In this document: positions 7,515 to 16,167 of the stretch, piece by piece
Position numbering within the stretch: the stretch's first letter is position 1
How the letters are laid out: every line of letters begins with the position of its first letter
Notes under the pieces: generated by a model
Told to the model about the DNA's origin: nothing
What the model saw: the letters and a program-made list of their open reading frames with translations, nothing else
The model's database searches: none
NCBI GenBank assembly: GCA_964414425.1
Contig: CAYPWL010000027.1
Location: 1-51,579 of the forward strand
Length of the DNA stretch: 51,579 bases
Direction of reading: 5' to 3'
Source: GYS-P2D sp964414425
GTDB taxonomy: Bacteria > Bacteroidota > Bacteroidia > Chitinophagales > Saprospiraceae
Made by a program: the position numbers and the translations under genes

Positions 7515-8537
7515 ATGAAAACCTTCCTTAAGTACTTTGGACTCATCTTATTGGTATTGATCCTCATATATGCGGCATTATGCTTTTTAGGACCAAAGAA
7601 TTTTAATACTGATGAGTCCATCTCTATAGACGCCCCAGCACCAGTGGTGTTTAACTTAGTCAATAGCCTGCAGAAAGCAGAACTATGGAATGACTGGAGC
7701 CTTAATGATACGGCCATGGTCACTACCTATAATAATATTGTACAGGGGGTTGGAGCAGAGAGCAATTTTGAGAGCCCCACACAAGGCAAAGGATCTCAAA
7801 AAATAATAGAATCAATCAAAAATGAAAAAGTCAGCACCCAACTGGCATTTGATGGTTGGGATGGCGTCAATATAGCGGACTTCTTGTTGACATCATCAGG
7901 TGATAAAACTGACTTGAGATGGACATTTGAGAGTGGTAGCGAACTACCATTTATTATGAGGGGTGCCTTTATGGTGATGGGACTCAAAGGTAGCATGAAA
8001 GATAGCTATCGTGCAGGCTTAGAAAACATCAAACGCATAGCTGAAGAGAGAGCTCAAAAAAGTCTCTACAACGGTTATACGATCAATATCGTAGAACTCG
8101 GCGAGCGCAACTACCTCATCAAGCGTGGCCAGGTGCCCATGAGTAGTGCCGAAAAATTTTACTCCAACAGTCTTACCTCACTGTTTAGTATCCTCCAACA
8201 ATCCGGTGTAGAGATGGATGGTAGACCATGTGGCTTATATTACAAGTGGGATTTTGAGTCCAGCACAGCTGATATGGCGGCAGCCATACCTCTGGCGGAG
8301 GCACTATCTATCGATGGTGCCAGCTCACTACGGATACCGGAGGGACAGGTGATCCAAGTGGATCACTATGGTGACTCGGCCTCTTCCGCAGATGCACACT
8401 ATGCCATAGACGATTATATGAAGGACAACGGCTTGTTTCAAGAGTTACCTATGGTAGAGGAGTATATCACAGATGCCTCAACTGAGGAGGACCCCGCTAA
8501 GTGGTTGACTCGGATCAGTTATTATTACTCGGAGTAG
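7515..8537 (+). CDS. Membrane-anchored SRPBCC domain fused to GyrI-like effector-binding domain
   Basis: The 340-aa product has one N-terminal transmembrane segment (residues ~5-25). An SRPBCC/polyketide-cyclase-like domain follows from SISIDAPAPVVFNLV (~37) to about residue 165, including LAFDGWDG and LRWTFES. The C-terminal half (from YTINIVELGERNYLIKRGQ, ~193) matches the GyrI-like/AraC effector-binding fold. Both halves are small-molecule-binding folds, so a ligand-binding or sensing role is likely, but no ligand can be named. The gene follows hemJ after ten bases; whether it handles tetrapyrroles is speculation. It is convergent with hpt. Confidence 0.8.
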   Translation: MKTFLKYFGLILLVLILIYAALCFLGPKNFNTDESISIDAPAPVVFNLVNSLQKAELWNDWSLNDTAMVTTYNNIVQGVGAESNFESPTQGKGSQKIIESIKNEKVSTQLAFDGWDGVNIADFLLTSSGDKTDLRWTFESGSELPFIMRGAFMVMGLKGSMKDSYRAGLENIKRIAEERAQKSLYNGYTINIVELGERNYLIKRGQVPMSSAEKFYSNSLTSLFSILQQSGVEMDGRPCGLYYKWDFESSTADMAAAIPLAEALSIDGASSLRIPEGQVIQVDHYGDSASSADAHYAIDDYMKDNGLFQELPMVEEYITDASTEEDPAKWLTRISYYYSE

Positions 8538-8563
8538 TACGAGATGTCTCCAGAAGAGGATAC

Positions 8564-9106
8564 CTACTCGGCCAGTTGATAGATAGCCGGTAGATCTCTA
8601 CCGAGCTCATCAAAGTCGAGGCCATACCCTACGACAAACTTATTAGGGATACTCTTCCCGACAAAGTCTACTGGGATATCATATTGTAAGGCTTCTGGCT
8701 TAAGCAGCAAGCTCACGATCTTGATAGACTTAGGTGCTTGAGTCCATAGATCTTTGATGGCCTTAGATAGTGTGAGACCGGTATCTACGATGTCCTCTAT
8801 GAGTATGACATCTTGGCCCTTAATATCAGACTTGAGTCCGAGGATTTTAGTCACAGTGCCAGTTGAGTCTGTGCCTTCATATGATGAATATCTGACGAAC
8901 TCCATCTTGAGATTAAAGTCAAAATGTCTCACCAGATCAGCGGCAAATATGAATGAGCCATTGAGTATACAGAGCACAATAGGGACTTTATCTACATAGT
9001 GAGGATTAATCTGCTCCGCCAATGACTGATTGATCTGTAAGATCTCCTCCTCACTGATATATATATCGAATTGCTTATTGTGTAGGGTTACCCTGTTCTT
9101 ACTCAT
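8564..9106 (-). CDS. hpt: Hypoxanthine phosphoribosyltransferase
   Basis: The 180-aa product matches HPRT in full length. The PRPP-binding motif VILIEDIVDTGLT lies at residues 100-112, and the KPEALQYDIPVDFVG stretch that closes the purine pocket is present. It converts hypoxanthine or guanine plus PRPP to IMP or GMP in purine salvage in the cytoplasm. Its ATG overlaps the stop of the M28 peptidase gene upstream by eight bases, so translation is probably coupled. Confidence 0.93.
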   Translation of the reverse strand: MSKNRVTLHNKQFDIYISEEEILQINQSLAEQINPHYVDKVPIVLCILNGSFIFAADLVRHFDFNLKMEFVRYSSYEGTDSTGTVTKILGLKSDIKGQDVILIEDIVDTGLTLSKAIKDLWTQAPKSIKIVSLLLKPEALQYDIPVDFVGKSIPNKFVVGYGLDFDELGRDLPAIYQLAE

Positions 9107-10499
9107 CTGTAGCTTTAGTCAGTCCGTGATTATCAAGCAAATATACAAGGCTCGTCATCGCAGCAGCGCCGAGCTTTAGTTCTCTTTCGTTGACGGCCTC
9201 GATTCGGTCATTTCGAGTATGGTGATAATCAAAGTAGCGTTGCGAATCCGGCCTTAACCCAAAGAGTAATCCCTTTTGATCTTTGAGAGGATTGATATCC
9301 GCACCAGAGCCCCCCTTACTTAGATGAAGACCATAGGGCTCTAATAACGACTCCCATTCTATCACCTGCCTGTACAGTGGCGCAAAGGCTTCATCAGTAG
9401 CATCACAGCTAAAGCCTCGGGGCGAAAACCCTCCAGCATCAGATTCTATCGCAGCCATATGGTACTCGCCATTCTGATTAGAGGCTGCAGCATATGCTAA
9501 GCCACCACCCAAGCCATTTTCTTCATTCATGAATAGGACGCATCTTATTGTGCGCTTGGGTTGGTAGTTTAATTTTTGCACTGTGTTGAGCACTTCCATC
9601 GCATGGACACATCCTGCTCCGTCATCATGCGCTCCTCCTCCTACATCCCAGGAGTCTATATGCCCTCCGACTAATATGATCTCATCAGGATAGGTAGAAC
9701 CTTTGATCTCTGCAACGACATTGTAGGATGGCTTTTGCGTATCTACCATCTGACTATGCGTCTCAACTCGTACGATGATTTCTTTATGCTTCAGATGAGC
9801 AGACAGTCTATCCGCATCCATTGTGCTGATTGCTACGGCCGGGATCTTGGGGACGCCCTCCTTATATCTTGTTACGCCGGTATGCGGGACATCATCAGTA
9901 AGTGTCGTCAAGGATCGTACTAATGCACCCACAGCACCATACTCGGCAGCGACAGCTGGACCATTTACTCTCTGGTCTGCTGCTCCCCCGTATGCAAAGA
10001 ACGTTTTGATCTGTGTAGGGTCCATAGGTCTATTATAGAATACGATCTTGCCAGCAATTCCCTCTCTACCCAATGCGCGCACTTCGTCGAGGGTCTGCAC
10101 CTCTATGACAGGCGCCTCCACTCCAGAGTTCCCAGTGCCTACCGAATTACCCAGTGCAAGTGCGTCTAAGCTCTTGTCTTCATCGGTATCAAGATTTGTA
10201 ATCGTTACTACTTCTGCTGCTCCACGAGTCCAGTAGGGCACTTTGCAATCCTGCTTGTATACAGTATCCGAAAACTGAGAAAGCACCTCGGCCGTATAAT
10301 CCACCGCCTCAATGGAGGATACTGATCCCGCCAAGCGTCCACCTATTTTCTCTGATAAGTGATAGAGCCAATCATAGCAATCTCCTTCGGTAAGGATATT
10401 ATCATGGATACTTTTAATCATCCGGGCATCCTCATCAGATTGAGCCGTAATCGTTACATATGAAAACAAAATGACATAAAACGTTAGAAGAAGTCGCAT
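9099..10499 (-). CDS. Exported M28-family zinc peptidase
   Basis: I choose the ATG at 10499 because it begins the signal peptide MRLLLTFYVILFSYVTITAQ; the ATG at 10541 only adds a non-conserved leader. The 466-aa product has a PA-like insert (EVRALGREGIAGKIVFYNRP...) and the complete M28 dinuclear zinc site. That site is GGHIDSWDVGGGAHDDG (His and bridging Asp), NEENG (Glu-Glu), ESDAG (Asp) and the late DYHHTRND (His). It resembles exported aminopeptidase/carboxypeptidase Q-type enzymes that trim peptides in the periplasm. It overlaps hpt by eight bases and is divergent from the sigma-factor operon. Confidence 0.88.
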   Translation of the reverse strand: MRLLLTFYVILFSYVTITAQSDEDARMIKSIHDNILTEGDCYDWLYHLSEKIGGRLAGSVSSIEAVDYTAEVLSQFSDTVYKQDCKVPYWTRGAAEVVTITNLDTDEDKSLDALALGNSVGTGNSGVEAPVIEVQTLDEVRALGREGIAGKIVFYNRPMDPTQIKTFFAYGGAADQRVNGPAVAAEYGAVGALVRSLTTLTDDVPHTGVTRYKEGVPKIPAVAISTMDADRLSAHLKHKEIIVRVETHSQMVDTQKPSYNVVAEIKGSTYPDEIILVGGHIDSWDVGGGAHDDGAGCVHAMEVLNTVQKLNYQPKRTIRCVLFMNEENGLGGGLAYAAASNQNGEYHMAAIESDAGGFSPRGFSCDATDEAFAPLYRQVIEWESLLEPYGLHLSKGGSGADINPLKDQKGLLFGLRPDSQRYFDYHHTRNDRIEAVNERELKLGAAAMTSLVYLLDNHGLTKATDE

Positions 10500-10527
10500 T
10501 ACAAGATGATTAATATGAAGTAATAAG

Positions 10528-10535
10528 TAACTTTG
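10528..10535 (+). promoter_or_regulatory. Candidate Bacteroidota -7 promoter box
   Basis: TAACTTTG fits the Bacteroidota -7 consensus TAnnTTTG and lies 26 bases before the sigma-factor start codon at 10562. No clear TTTG -33 box is seen at the right distance. Confidence 0.4.
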
Positions 10536-10561
10536 CGGCATAAATACGTCTTACTATAGCC

Positions 10562-11161
10562 ATGTTAAAGGTACTCTTTGCGCTCTTATCACAAAGTAAA
10601 AGAATCTCACTTTCCGATGAAGAGGTTATAGTAGAATACTTGAAGAGTCAAAATCCATATTATTTTGACGTACTCTACAATAGGTATTCTGCTAAAATCT
10701 TTGGGAAGTGTCTGACATTACTACGTGATGAATTTAAAGCACAAGACGCTACCCAAGATATTATGATGAAGATCCTGTTGAACTTGAATAAGTTCAGCGG
10801 AAATTCAAAGTTTTCAACTTGGGTGTATTCGATTACCTACAACTTTTGCATCGATAGCATTCGCAAATCAAAAAAAGATAAGAGCATCCTTATGGATGAC
10901 GTGTCTATGCTATCTGATGTCGAAGATGAAGTAAGCGATAAGTTTTTGCTTGAAGTCAAATTAGAGCGTCTCAAGAAGATTCTTGATATGATCAATGTTG
11001 AAGATAAATCCATACTGCTCATGAAGTATATGGATGGACTTTCGATAAAAGATATTGCATCCATCAAAGAGAAATCTGAAAGCGCTATTAAAATGAAGAT
11101 TAAGAGGGCCAAGGAGAAATTTATGAAAGTGTACCGGCAACAGTACAAAAACAATTTATGA
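10562..11161 (+). CDS. ECF-type sigma-70 family RNA polymerase sigma factor
   Basis: The 199-aa product has sigma region 2 at about residues 33-100 (FDVLYNRYSAKIFGKC, QDATQDIMMKIL, FSTWVYSITYNFCIDSIR). Sigma region 4 lies at about 140-190 (EDKSILLMKYMDGLSIKDIA, SESAIKMKIKRAKEKF). There is no region 1 or 3, so it is an extracytoplasmic-function sigma factor that directs RNA polymerase to a small regulon. Its stop overlaps the next gene in ATGA (11158-11161). The co-transcribed genes encode a 71-aa protein, an MscS-like channel and a DUF3078 protein, suggesting an envelope or osmotic stress regulator. No classical transmembrane anti-sigma factor lies beside it. Confidence 0.9.
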   Translation: MLKVLFALLSQSKRISLSDEEVIVEYLKSQNPYYFDVLYNRYSAKIFGKCLTLLRDEFKAQDATQDIMMKILLNLNKFSGNSKFSTWVYSITYNFCIDSIRKSKKDKSILMDDVSMLSDVEDEVSDKFLLEVKLERLKKILDMINVEDKSILLMKYMDGLSIKDIASIKEKSESAIKMKIKRAKEKFMKVYRQQYKNNL

Positions 11162-11373
11162 TGGCTGAGCATGAAAAAAACCCTTTTAAAAAACTACAGC
11201 AGGAAAATGAGGCGAAATTTGATTTATATGATCAAAAAGTAAAGCAAAATATAAGTGGCAGAAAAGATCTCTGGGGATTCTTCGGTGAGCTAATCGAAAT
11301 GTATATCCCCCGTATCCTCAGCACCATATTAGGGGTCTCGCCTGCAGAACAGGAGGAAGAAAAAGAAAAATAA
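11158..11373 (+). CDS. Small 71-aa protein coupled to the sigma factor
   Basis: The start overlaps the sigma-factor stop as ATGA; a second ATG at 11161 would give 70 residues. The protein has a charged N-terminal half (EHEKNPFKKLQQENEAKFD), a hydrophobic or amphipathic stretch (LWGFFGELIEMYIPRILSTI, ~39-58) and an all-acidic/basic tail. I do not recognise a family. Translational coupling to an ECF sigma factor makes it a candidate regulator of that factor, for instance a membrane-peripheral anti-sigma peptide, but this rests only on position. It precedes the channel gene by 43 bases. Confidence 0.7.
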   Translation: MMAEHEKNPFKKLQQENEAKFDLYDQKVKQNISGRKDLWGFFGELIEMYIPRILSTILGVSPAEQEEEKEK

Positions 11374-11416
11374 TCACTTTCAACCATATACTTACCTACT
11401 CAGAAAAATACTCAAC

Positions 11417-12229
11417 ATGGACTTAAGCCTTATGACAGAGACGTTAACTAAATTATGGGGTCAATTTGTAGAGGTCATCCCAAACTTCGTGGGTGCCTTG
11501 ACCATATTTATAATAGGATTCATAATTGCCAAAATAGCTTCAAGGGTTGTCACCAAATTATTGGAAAAAATCCAAGTCAATAAATTTGGCGATAAACTGG
11601 CGGAGATAGATATCTTTGAGAAAGCCAATCTCAAGATCAATCTCTCTAAGATATTTGGGAAGATCATCTACTACTTCTTGCTGCTCTTCTTTATGGTAGC
11701 AGCAACCGATGTGCTCAACATGCCCGCAATATCCAATCTTGTTACTGGGATGTTCAACCTAATCCCTAAGCTCATAGTAGGGTTTATCATTTTGATATTT
11801 GGAATCTTATTAGCTGATGGAATCAGAGGCATCGTACAGACTACCTTGACCTCTCTGGGACTTCCCTCTGCTAAGATGATCGCATCATTCCTGTTTTACT
11901 TCCTATTCATCAACGTAATCATATCTGCTATTGCACAAGCAGAAATTAATACGGCATTTCTAGAGCAGAACATATCTATTGTTATAGGCGGAGGCATCTT
12001 AGCATTTGCTATCGGTTATGGCTTAGCGTCAAAAGATTCAGTAGGCAATTTTTTAGCTTCATTTTATGCTAATGGTAAAATTGCTGTAGGAGACACCATA
12101 GAATTGGACAACGCCAAAGGTGAAATTATAAATATGGATAAGAACAGCGTTACTATTCTAAGTGGTGATCGTCACATAGTGTATCCTCTAAAAAAGCTTT
12201 TGAACGAGAAGATTTCTATTTATAAATAA
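11417..12229 (+). CDS. MscS-like mechanosensitive channel family protein
   Basis: The 270-aa protein has an N-terminal conserved TM-helix segment (residues ~20-45), further hydrophobic helices around 80-100, 115-140 and 150-175, and an MscS-type pore/beta junction. The glycine-rich helix GGGILAFAIGYGLASKDSVGN (~190-210) is followed by the SH3-like beta domain (IAVGDTIELDNAKGEIINMD, SVTILSGDRHIVYPLKKL). The C-terminal MscS cytoplasmic cage is missing, so this is a short family member. It would release small solutes on membrane tension, or act as a tension sensor. It is the third gene of the sigma-factor operon. Confidence 0.82.
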   Translation: MDLSLMTETLTKLWGQFVEVIPNFVGALTIFIIGFIIAKIASRVVTKLLEKIQVNKFGDKLAEIDIFEKANLKINLSKIFGKIIYYFLLLFFMVAATDVLNMPAISNLVTGMFNLIPKLIVGFIILIFGILLADGIRGIVQTTLTSLGLPSAKMIASFLFYFLFINVIISAIAQAEINTAFLEQNISIVIGGGILAFAIGYGLASKDSVGNFLASFYANGKIAVGDTIELDNAKGEIINMDKNSVTILSGDRHIVYPLKKLLNEKISIYK

Positions 12230-12262
12230 ACGATTGAACTAATTATTTAAAACAAGCACATT

Positions 12263-13171
12263 ATGAAACGAATTTTTACCCTTTGCTTGCTATTGGTATG
12301 CATATTAGGAACATCTTGGGCACAGACTCTTGATGAAGATCTTAAAGCAAAAGCGGCAGAGCTCGCAGATGCACAAGCTGTTGTTGACGACCTTACTGCT
12401 CAGGTAGCTGATCTTGAATCACAGATTGAGAAGAACGTAGGTTGGATCACTGGCTACACTGGACAGGTCGGTTTTGATTTTAATGATTCCAATGGTTGGA
12501 TCGCAAGTCCAAATCCAGATGCAAAGTCATCAGGATTAAGCATATCTCTTGCAGGTTGGGCTAACAATATTAACGAAAACAACTTTTGGAGAAATAAAGG
12601 ATTGCTCACGAAAGCTTGGGCTGACATTGATCTTTCTGATGCCGATGGAGGTATCGACGAAGATGGTCTATTTGATAATGGTACAGTAGATATCTTAAAT
12701 CTATCATCTTTATATGGTCAGAGATTGAGCCAATACTGGGCACTATCAGGATTAGCAGAATTGAACACCTCTCTCGAAAACTTCTTGGAGCCGGGTACAT
12801 TCGACGTAGGGGTTGGATTAACTTGGACTCCAGACATCGATGACTTAGTGGTAGTGATACATCCATTGAACTATCACATTGCATTTCCTGCAGAAGGAGC
12901 TGAGTTTTCTACGACAGGTGCATTGGGAGCTAAAATCAGAGCTGACTACAACAGAAACTTTGGTAAAGTAGCATTTACATCTACATTAACGTCATTCGTA
13001 CCTTATGGCAGCAACGATCCAACACTATTCGAGTATACTTGGATTAATGGTGTATCATTTGATATTTGGAAAGGTGTAGGAGTAGGATTCAACTTCGGAC
13101 TTAGAAATGCTGAATTCGAAAGTGCTGACGTGCAGACCTACTTTACGTTAGGCCTAGCATATACCCTATAA
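12263..13171 (+). CDS. DUF3078 outer-membrane beta-barrel protein with coiled-coil N-terminus
   Basis: The 302-aa product has a signal peptide (MKRIFTLCLLLVCILGTSWAQ), then a short Leu/Ala/Val heptad coiled coil (~residues 24-57), then a region rich in alternating beta strands ending in YTL. The NNFWRNKGLLTKAWADIDLS stretch is typical of Bacteroidota DUF3078 proteins, which are predicted outer-membrane barrels. The coiled coil could trimerise it or reach into the periplasm. It lies 33 bases after the MscS-like gene, and the strong terminator at 13259-13296 closes the operon. Function unknown; an envelope-stress target of the operon's sigma factor is a reasonable inference. Confidence 0.78.
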   Translation: MKRIFTLCLLLVCILGTSWAQTLDEDLKAKAAELADAQAVVDDLTAQVADLESQIEKNVGWITGYTGQVGFDFNDSNGWIASPNPDAKSSGLSISLAGWANNINENNFWRNKGLLTKAWADIDLSDADGGIDEDGLFDNGTVDILNLSSLYGQRLSQYWALSGLAELNTSLENFLEPGTFDVGVGLTWTPDIDDLVVVIHPLNYHIAFPAEGAEFSTTGALGAKIRADYNRNFGKVAFTSTLTSFVPYGSNDPTLFEYTWINGVSFDIWKGVGVGFNFGLRNAEFESADVQTYFTLGLAYTL

Positions 13172-13258
13172 TTTTATCATTAAGTAAGATAATATTTGGA
13201 TAGAAGAGGGTGACATCTTAGTTTTACAGTACCCGATTTTATTCTTGTTGATATCATA

Positions 13259-13296
13259 GTCCATCCTGAGCAATTGGGATGGGCTTTTTTTATTTT
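13259..13296 (+). terminator. Intrinsic terminator of the sigma-factor operon
   Basis: GTCCATCC and GGATGGGC pair across a nine-base loop and are followed directly by seven T residues and more T-rich sequence. It lies ~90 bases after the DUF3078 stop and 26 bases before polA. Confidence 0.85.
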
Positions 13297-13321
13297 TGGC
13301 TCCCATACAATCAAGTCTTAC

Positions 13322-16090
13322 ATGTCAGAAAAGAAGCTCTTCTTAATAGATGGTCACGCTCTCACCTATCGATCGCACTACGCATTTATCAATAGGCCAC
13401 TCATCAACTCCAAGGGGGTTAACACATCTGCCATTACGGGATTCGTCCGGACATTGTGGGATATGATCTCTCGACAGAAGCCCAGTCATCTCGCAGTAGC
13501 TTTTGATCCATCTGGTAAGACCTTCCGTCACGAGATGTATGAACCATATAAGGCTAACAGGGATGCACAACCCGAGGATATCACCATAGCATTACCCTAC
13601 ATTAAGTCCATCGTCGAAGCATTTAATATCCCGATTATCTGCATCGATAATTATGAAGCTGATGATGTCATCGGCACCCTTGCTAAGCAAGCTGAAAAAG
13701 AAGATTTTCAAGTATTCATGGTAACTCCAGATAAGGACTTCGCACAGTTGGTATCTCCCAACATATTCATGTATAAGCCCAGTCGCCAAGGTAACGGCAT
13801 TGACATCCTCGGTGTACCAGAGGTATTAGAAAAGTGGGATATCGCCAAAGTAGAACAAGTGATCGATATCCTAGGCCTACAAGGAGACAGCGTGGACAAC
13901 ATCCCAGGCATCCCAGGCATCGGTGCTAAGACAGCCGTCAAACTCCTGAAGCTCTATGATAGTGTTGAGGGACTTATAAACAATACTGATCAACTCAAGG
14001 GCAAGCAAAAAGAAAAAGTAATCGAATTCGCACAACAGGGATTATTATCAAAAGAATTAGCAACCATCAACGTCAACGTTCCCATACAATTTGATGCGAA
14101 AGCGTACAAGATAGAAGACTTCGACAGAGATAAGCTCAAGGAGCTTTTTGATGAGTTAGAGTTTAGGTCTATCTCTCGTTCTATCCTTGGTGAAGGTACA
14201 CAGGGCGAGCAGGCCAGCTTGTTTGGTGGGGCTCCTGTCGAATCAGCTCAGGCGGCACCCGTTGAGATCGTTAAGAATAATCTCGACAATAGCACTCATG
14301 ATTACATACTTGCAACTTCAGATGCAGACATAGAGAAGCTAATCGCTAAGCTACAGGAGCAGACACTCTATTGTTTTGACACAGAGACTACCGGTCTGGA
14401 CGCCCACAGCGTGGAGTTAGTAGGTCTGGCATTCTCCTGGGGTCCGGAGACAGGCTATTATGTCCCTATCCCGGAAGATCAGCATACTGCTCGAGCAATA
14501 GTTAAGAAGTTTAAAGGAGTACTGGAAGATCCCTCGATAACTAAAATAGGACAGAACCTGAAGTACGACATCAACGTGCTAAAATGGTACGATATCGATG
14601 TGGCAGGACCATTCTTTGATACGATGATCGCACACTATCTCCTTGAGCCAGACCTGAGACATAAGCTAGATTATCTATCCGAGAGCTACTTAGGCTACAG
14701 CATGGTACCTATCGAAAAGCTGATCGGTAAGCGTGGACCTAAACAGAAGTCTATGCGGACTGTCGAAGTCTCCGAGGTCGTAGATTATGCCGTAGAAGAT
14801 GCGGATATCACCTTTAGGCTTAAGGACACATTTGAGCCTAAGCTAAAAGAAGAACAGCTCACAAGTTTATTTGACACGATAGAGATGCCACTGATATCGG
14901 TACTCTCCAAGATTGAGTGCAATGGCGTAAAGGTTGACAAAGAGTTTCTCAATAATTACTCTACCGAACTCCACGGCATCATCCTTAGCAAGCGAGATAT
15001 CATCTATGAAAAAGCAGGTCAGGAATTTAATATAGCGAGTCCAAGGCAGGTAGGTGAGATATTATTCGACAAGATGGAGATACCCTATCGATGGCGCAAG
15101 ACTAAGACTGGGCAGTACTCTACCGATGTGGAGAAGCTTACAGAGCTCTCCGTCCATCACGATATCGTCAATGATATCCTGGAGTATCGCAAGTTTACCA
15201 AGTTGAAGTCTACATATGTTGACGCCCTACCTAATATGATCAATGAGCGTACAGGCTTAATCCATAGCTCATTTAATCAGGCACGTGCAGCAACTGGTAG
15301 ACTGAGCTCCGAAAACCCCAATCTGCAAAATATCCCTATCAAGAATGAAGCGGGTCGAGAGATCCGCAAGGCATTTGTCCCACGTGATGAAGACCACATC
15401 CTTATGGCGGCAGATTATAGCCAAGTGGAGTTGCGACTGATTGCCGAAATCAGCCAAGAGAAAAACATGCTCGATGCATTTATCAATGGTCATGATATCC
15501 ACTCTGCCACTGCCGCTGGGGTATATGGTGTACCTCTCGCAGAAGTAACCGCTGATCAACGTCGCAATGCGAAGACTGTAAACTTCTCCATCATCTATGG
15601 CGCTGGATCAACAAACTTGTCAAGACAGCTCGGCATCAAGAGATCTGAAGCCAAGGAACTCATCGATAGCTACTTCAAGCAATATCCAGGCCTGAAGAAG
15701 TATATGGAAGAAACGGTCGAGTTCGCTCGTAAGGAAGGATATGTCAAGACTCTAATCGGCCGTAAACGCCACCTGAGAGATATCAATAGCCGTAACTCGC
15801 TGGCTCGCAGCAATGCCGAGCGCATGGCGATCAATACTCCGATACAAGGAACTGCCGCAGACCTCATCAAAATCGCTATGATCCAAATCGACAAGGCATT
15901 AGAGAATGGAGGCTATCAATCTAAGATGATCATGCAGGTACATGATGAATTGGTATTCGACGTGTATAAGCCAGAGCTGGATACGATCAAGGAACTGGTA
16001 GAAACCAAAATGAAAAACGCTTTACCAGAACTCAAAGTCCCAATCATCGTAGAAGCAGGTGTAGGAGCCAACTGGCTGGAGGCGCATTAG
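13322..16090 (+). CDS. polA: DNA polymerase I
   Basis: The start at 13322 (MSEKKLFLIDGHAL) is preferred; an in-frame ATG at 13274 lies inside the upstream terminator. The 922-aa product has all three domains. The 5'-3' exonuclease occupies residues 1 to ~285 (YEADDVIGTL, TPDKDFAQLV, helix-hairpin GIPGIGAKTA). The 3'-5' proofreading exonuclease retains an intact DxE (D353, E355 in FDTETTGLD). The polymerase domain has TGRLSSENPNLQNIPI, motif A MAADYSQVELRL, motif B RRNAKTVNFSIIYG and motif C VHDELVFDV. It acts in Okazaki-fragment processing and repair. All catalytic acids I can check are present, so proofreading is probably active. Confidence 0.97.
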   Translation: MSEKKLFLIDGHALTYRSHYAFINRPLINSKGVNTSAITGFVRTLWDMISRQKPSHLAVAFDPSGKTFRHEMYEPYKANRDAQPEDITIALPYIKSIVEAFNIPIICIDNYEADDVIGTLAKQAEKEDFQVFMVTPDKDFAQLVSPNIFMYKPSRQGNGIDILGVPEVLEKWDIAKVEQVIDILGLQGDSVDNIPGIPGIGAKTAVKLLKLYDSVEGLINNTDQLKGKQKEKVIEFAQQGLLSKELATINVNVPIQFDAKAYKIEDFDRDKLKELFDELEFRSISRSILGEGTQGEQASLFGGAPVESAQAAPVEIVKNNLDNSTHDYILATSDADIEKLIAKLQEQTLYCFDTETTGLDAHSVELVGLAFSWGPETGYYVPIPEDQHTARAIVKKFKGVLEDPSITKIGQNLKYDINVLKWYDIDVAGPFFDTMIAHYLLEPDLRHKLDYLSESYLGYSMVPIEKLIGKRGPKQKSMRTVEVSEVVDYAVEDADITFRLKDTFEPKLKEEQLTSLFDTIEMPLISVLSKIECNGVKVDKEFLNNYSTELHGIILSKRDIIYEKAGQEFNIASPRQVGEILFDKMEIPYRWRKTKTGQYSTDVEKLTELSVHHDIVNDILEYRKFTKLKSTYVDALPNMINERTGLIHSSFNQARAATGRLSSENPNLQNIPIKNEAGREIRKAFVPRDEDHILMAADYSQVELRLIAEISQEKNMLDAFINGHDIHSATAAGVYGVPLAEVTADQRRNAKTVNFSIIYGAGSTNLSRQLGIKRSEAKELIDSYFKQYPGLKKYMEETVEFARKEGYVKTLIGRKRHLRDINSRNSLARSNAERMAINTPIQGTAADLIKIAMIQIDKALENGGYQSKMIMQVHDELVFDVYKPELDTIKELVETKMKNALPELKVPIIVEAGVGANWLEAH

Positions 16091-16147
16091 AGTATCAAGT
16101 TTCAAGTTCAAAAGTTAAAAGTCTGAACTTACTTTCAACTTGATACT
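16091..16147. repeat. Inverted repeat between polA and nadB
   Basis: AGTATCAAGTT directly after the polA stop is repeated inverted as AACTTGATACT (16137-16147). Further imperfect pairing (CAAGTTCA with TGAACTT) lies inside. The genes are convergent, so it could act as an RNA-stabilising or terminating hairpin, although no long T-run follows. Such SKAGTTnAAAG-like intergenic repeats are frequent in Bacteroidota. Confidence 0.7.
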
Positions 16148-16167
16148 TAGAACTTTTCAACTCACCT

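Noticed and set aside
13274..13321. Longer polA start at the ATG at 13274
   Set aside because: It lies within the terminator hairpin/T-run, and the added residues are hydrophobic and not found in PolA; 13322 gives the typical N-terminus.
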